DNA of 8,613 nt from Bacteroidota bacterium. GTDB taxonomy: Bacteria > Bacteroidota > Bacteroidia > NORP154. How positions within the stretch are numbered: position 1 is the stretch's first letter; each line of letters opens with the position of its first letter. The position numbers were made by a program, and so were the translations under genes. The notes under the pieces are model-generated. The model did not search any database. It was given only the letters and a program-made list of their open reading frames with translations, and was not told where the DNA came from. Shown here one piece after another: positions 7,357 to 8,613 of the stretch. The stretch lies in NCBI GenBank assembly GCA_002401055.1, contig NVRZ01000120.1, positions 1 through 8,613 of the forward strand, written 5' to 3'.

Positions 7357-8604
7357 TTACCTCATCTTTAACGTTATGATCGCCAGTACCGCCAGCATGA
7401 CACATACAATCCAAAATCGCGTCACGATCTTAGATTCATGCATTCCCATTTTTTGATAATGATGATGTAATGGTGCCATCTTAAACACGCGCCTTCCCTC
7501 ACCATATCTTCGTTTCGTGTACTTAAAATATCCCACCTGAATCACCACTGAAAGATTCTCTACCAAGAAAATTCCGCATAGTATTGGGATCAAAAGTTCC
7601 TTTCTAATGGAAATGGCAAATACTGCGATGATGCCGCCCAACGCCAGACTTCCAGTATCGCCCATAAATACCTGGGCCGGATGAGAGTTGTACCATAAAA
7701 ATCCCACGCATGCCCCCACAAAGGCGCTAATGAATACAACCAGTTCCCCGCTCAAAGGGATGTACATGATATTGAGATAATCCGCGAAGAAAATATTGCC
7801 AGAAACATAGGCAAGCACTCCTAGTGCGGCACCAACTATCGCCGAAGTTCCAGTGGCCAACCCATCCAAACCGTCGCTAATATTTACCCCATTTGATACG
7901 GCCACGATAATAAGAATGACAAACGGAATAAAAATCAGAAAAGCCCATTTTTCGTATCCCGGACCAAGGAAGGCCAATGGCGATGCGTAATCAAATTCAT
8001 TGTTCTTAAAAAATGGAATAGAGGTCTTGGTGGATTTTATCCTTTCCAATTGCATTACCTTCTCTTCTATTCCTTCGGAATTGTCTGCAGATTCAACATT
8101 TTCTACAATTGCGCCATCAGATCTTTCTCGTAGCACAACCTGATCGCTGAAGAACAATACAGTTCCAATAACCAAACCCAAAACAACCTGTCCCAATATC
8201 TTGAATTTACCTGCCAGACCAGATTTATCTTTCTTAAAAACCTTGATATAGTCATCAAGAAACCCGATGAATCCCAACCAAACTGTAGTCAGGATCATCA
8301 ACTGCACGTAGATATTATTCAGCTGAGCAAAGAGTAAAACAGGCACCAGAATTGCGCCGAGAATTATCAGGCCTCCCATAGTCGGGGTACCTTCCTTCTC
8401 AATCTGCCCAGGTAATCCAAGATCTCTTATGGACTCACCTACTTGCTTCTTTAGCAGGTAATCAATTATTCGCTTTCCAAAGACCATGGAAATCAATAGA
8501 GAAGTAATGACTGAAAGGGCAGCCCTAAATGAGATGTACTGAAACACGGAAGCTCCGGGAAATCCGAATTCGTTTTCTATATATTGGAATAAGTAGTAAA
8601 GCAC
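7357..8604 (-). CDS. mraY: Phospho-MurNAc-pentapeptide transferase (lipid I synthase)
   Basis: Integral membrane enzyme that transfers phospho-MurNAc-pentapeptide from UDP to undecaprenyl phosphate, giving lipid I and UMP. The 415 residues show the family signatures in order: GTPTMGG (72-78), the Asp pair in DDYIK (D117, D118), [10 protein letters not shown] (241-250, D244), [12 protein letters not shown] (313-324, D316) and the PLHHHYQ histidine cluster (H380-H382). About ten hydrophobic segments are visible. The protein is some 50 residues longer than the usual 360. The excess lies between D118 and N241, in the loop after TM4, which the known MraY topology places on the periplasmic side. 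The start is GTG at 8604. The frame stays open to the window edge nine bases upstream, but MLYYLF matches the N-terminus I recall for Bacteroidota MraY, so the gene is probably complete. It is the first gene visible here; murE and ftsI would be expected upstream. Confidence 0.97.
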   Translation of the reverse strand: MLYYLFQYIENEFGFPGASVFQYISFRAALSVITSLLISMVFGKRIIDYLLKKQVGESIRDLGLPGQIEKEGTPTMGGLIILGAILVPVLLFAQLNNIYVQLMILTTVWLGFIGFLDDYIKVFKKDKSGLAGKFKILGQVVLGLVIGTVLFFSDQVVLRERSDGAIVENVESADNSEGIEEKVMQLERIKSTKTSIPFFKNNEFDYASPLAFLGPGYEKWAFLIFIPFVILIIVAVSNGVNISDGLDGLATGTSAIVGAALGVLAYVSGNIFFADYLNIMYIPLSGELVVFISAFVGACVGFLWYNSHPAQVFMGDTGSLALGGIIAVFAISIRKELLIPILCGIFLVENLSVVIQVGYFKYTKRRYGEGRRVFKMAPLHHHYQKMGMHESKIVTRFWIVCVMLAVLAIITLKMR

Positions 8605-8613
8605 TTCTCTATT

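Overview
The window is a compact, single-strand block of the division and cell wall (dcw) cluster. All seven genes lie on the minus strand, so transcription runs from high to low coordinates: mraY, murD, ftsW, murG, murC, ftsQ, ftsA. No tRNA, rRNA, mobile element, CRISPR array or foreign-looking gene was found. This is core housekeeping DNA, and I do not see an undescribed system in it.

The organism is most likely a member of the Bacteroidota, perhaps near Cytophagales or Flavobacteriales; this is inference from memory of family sequences, without a search. The reasons are: an MraY beginning MLYYLF with about 50 extra residues in the loop that ends in an [15 protein letters not shown] stretch; the order murG-murC-ftsQ-ftsA with no murB or ddl between murC and ftsQ; an FtsW whose N-terminus reads GDKVIW; an FtsQ ending in a GQIVCTK-type tail; and start sites that mostly lack a well-spaced Shine-Dalgarno sequence.

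Layout, right to left. mraY (7357-8604) begins nine bases from the right edge. A 34-base gap leads to murD (5970-7322). Nine bases separate murD from ftsW (4794-5960). A 46-base gap precedes murG (3647-4747), whose stop codon shares one base with the murC start (2256-3647). The largest internal gap, 120 bases (2136-2255), lies before ftsQ (1395-2135). A 36-base gap leads to ftsA (69-1358). The last 68 bases are AT-rich and non-coding, and ftsZ would be expected just beyond the left edge.

Together the genes make and use the wall precursor. MurC and MurD add L-Ala and D-Glu to UDP-MurNAc, MraY moves the finished pentapeptide onto undecaprenyl phosphate (lipid I), MurG adds GlcNAc (lipid II), and FtsW polymerises lipid II at the septum. 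FtsQ and FtsA link the wall machinery to the cytoplasmic FtsZ ring.

Points worth a second look are modest: three of seven genes start with GTG or TTG; murD and ftsW share a reading frame with only one stop codon and three sense codons between them; the murC-ftsQ gap holds a near-palindrome, paired GGGGA boxes and a 21-codon ORF; murD contains a three-copy hexamer repeat encoding Asn-Gln; MraY carries a long, acidic, probably periplasmic insertion; and FtsQ has two predicted periplasmic cysteines.
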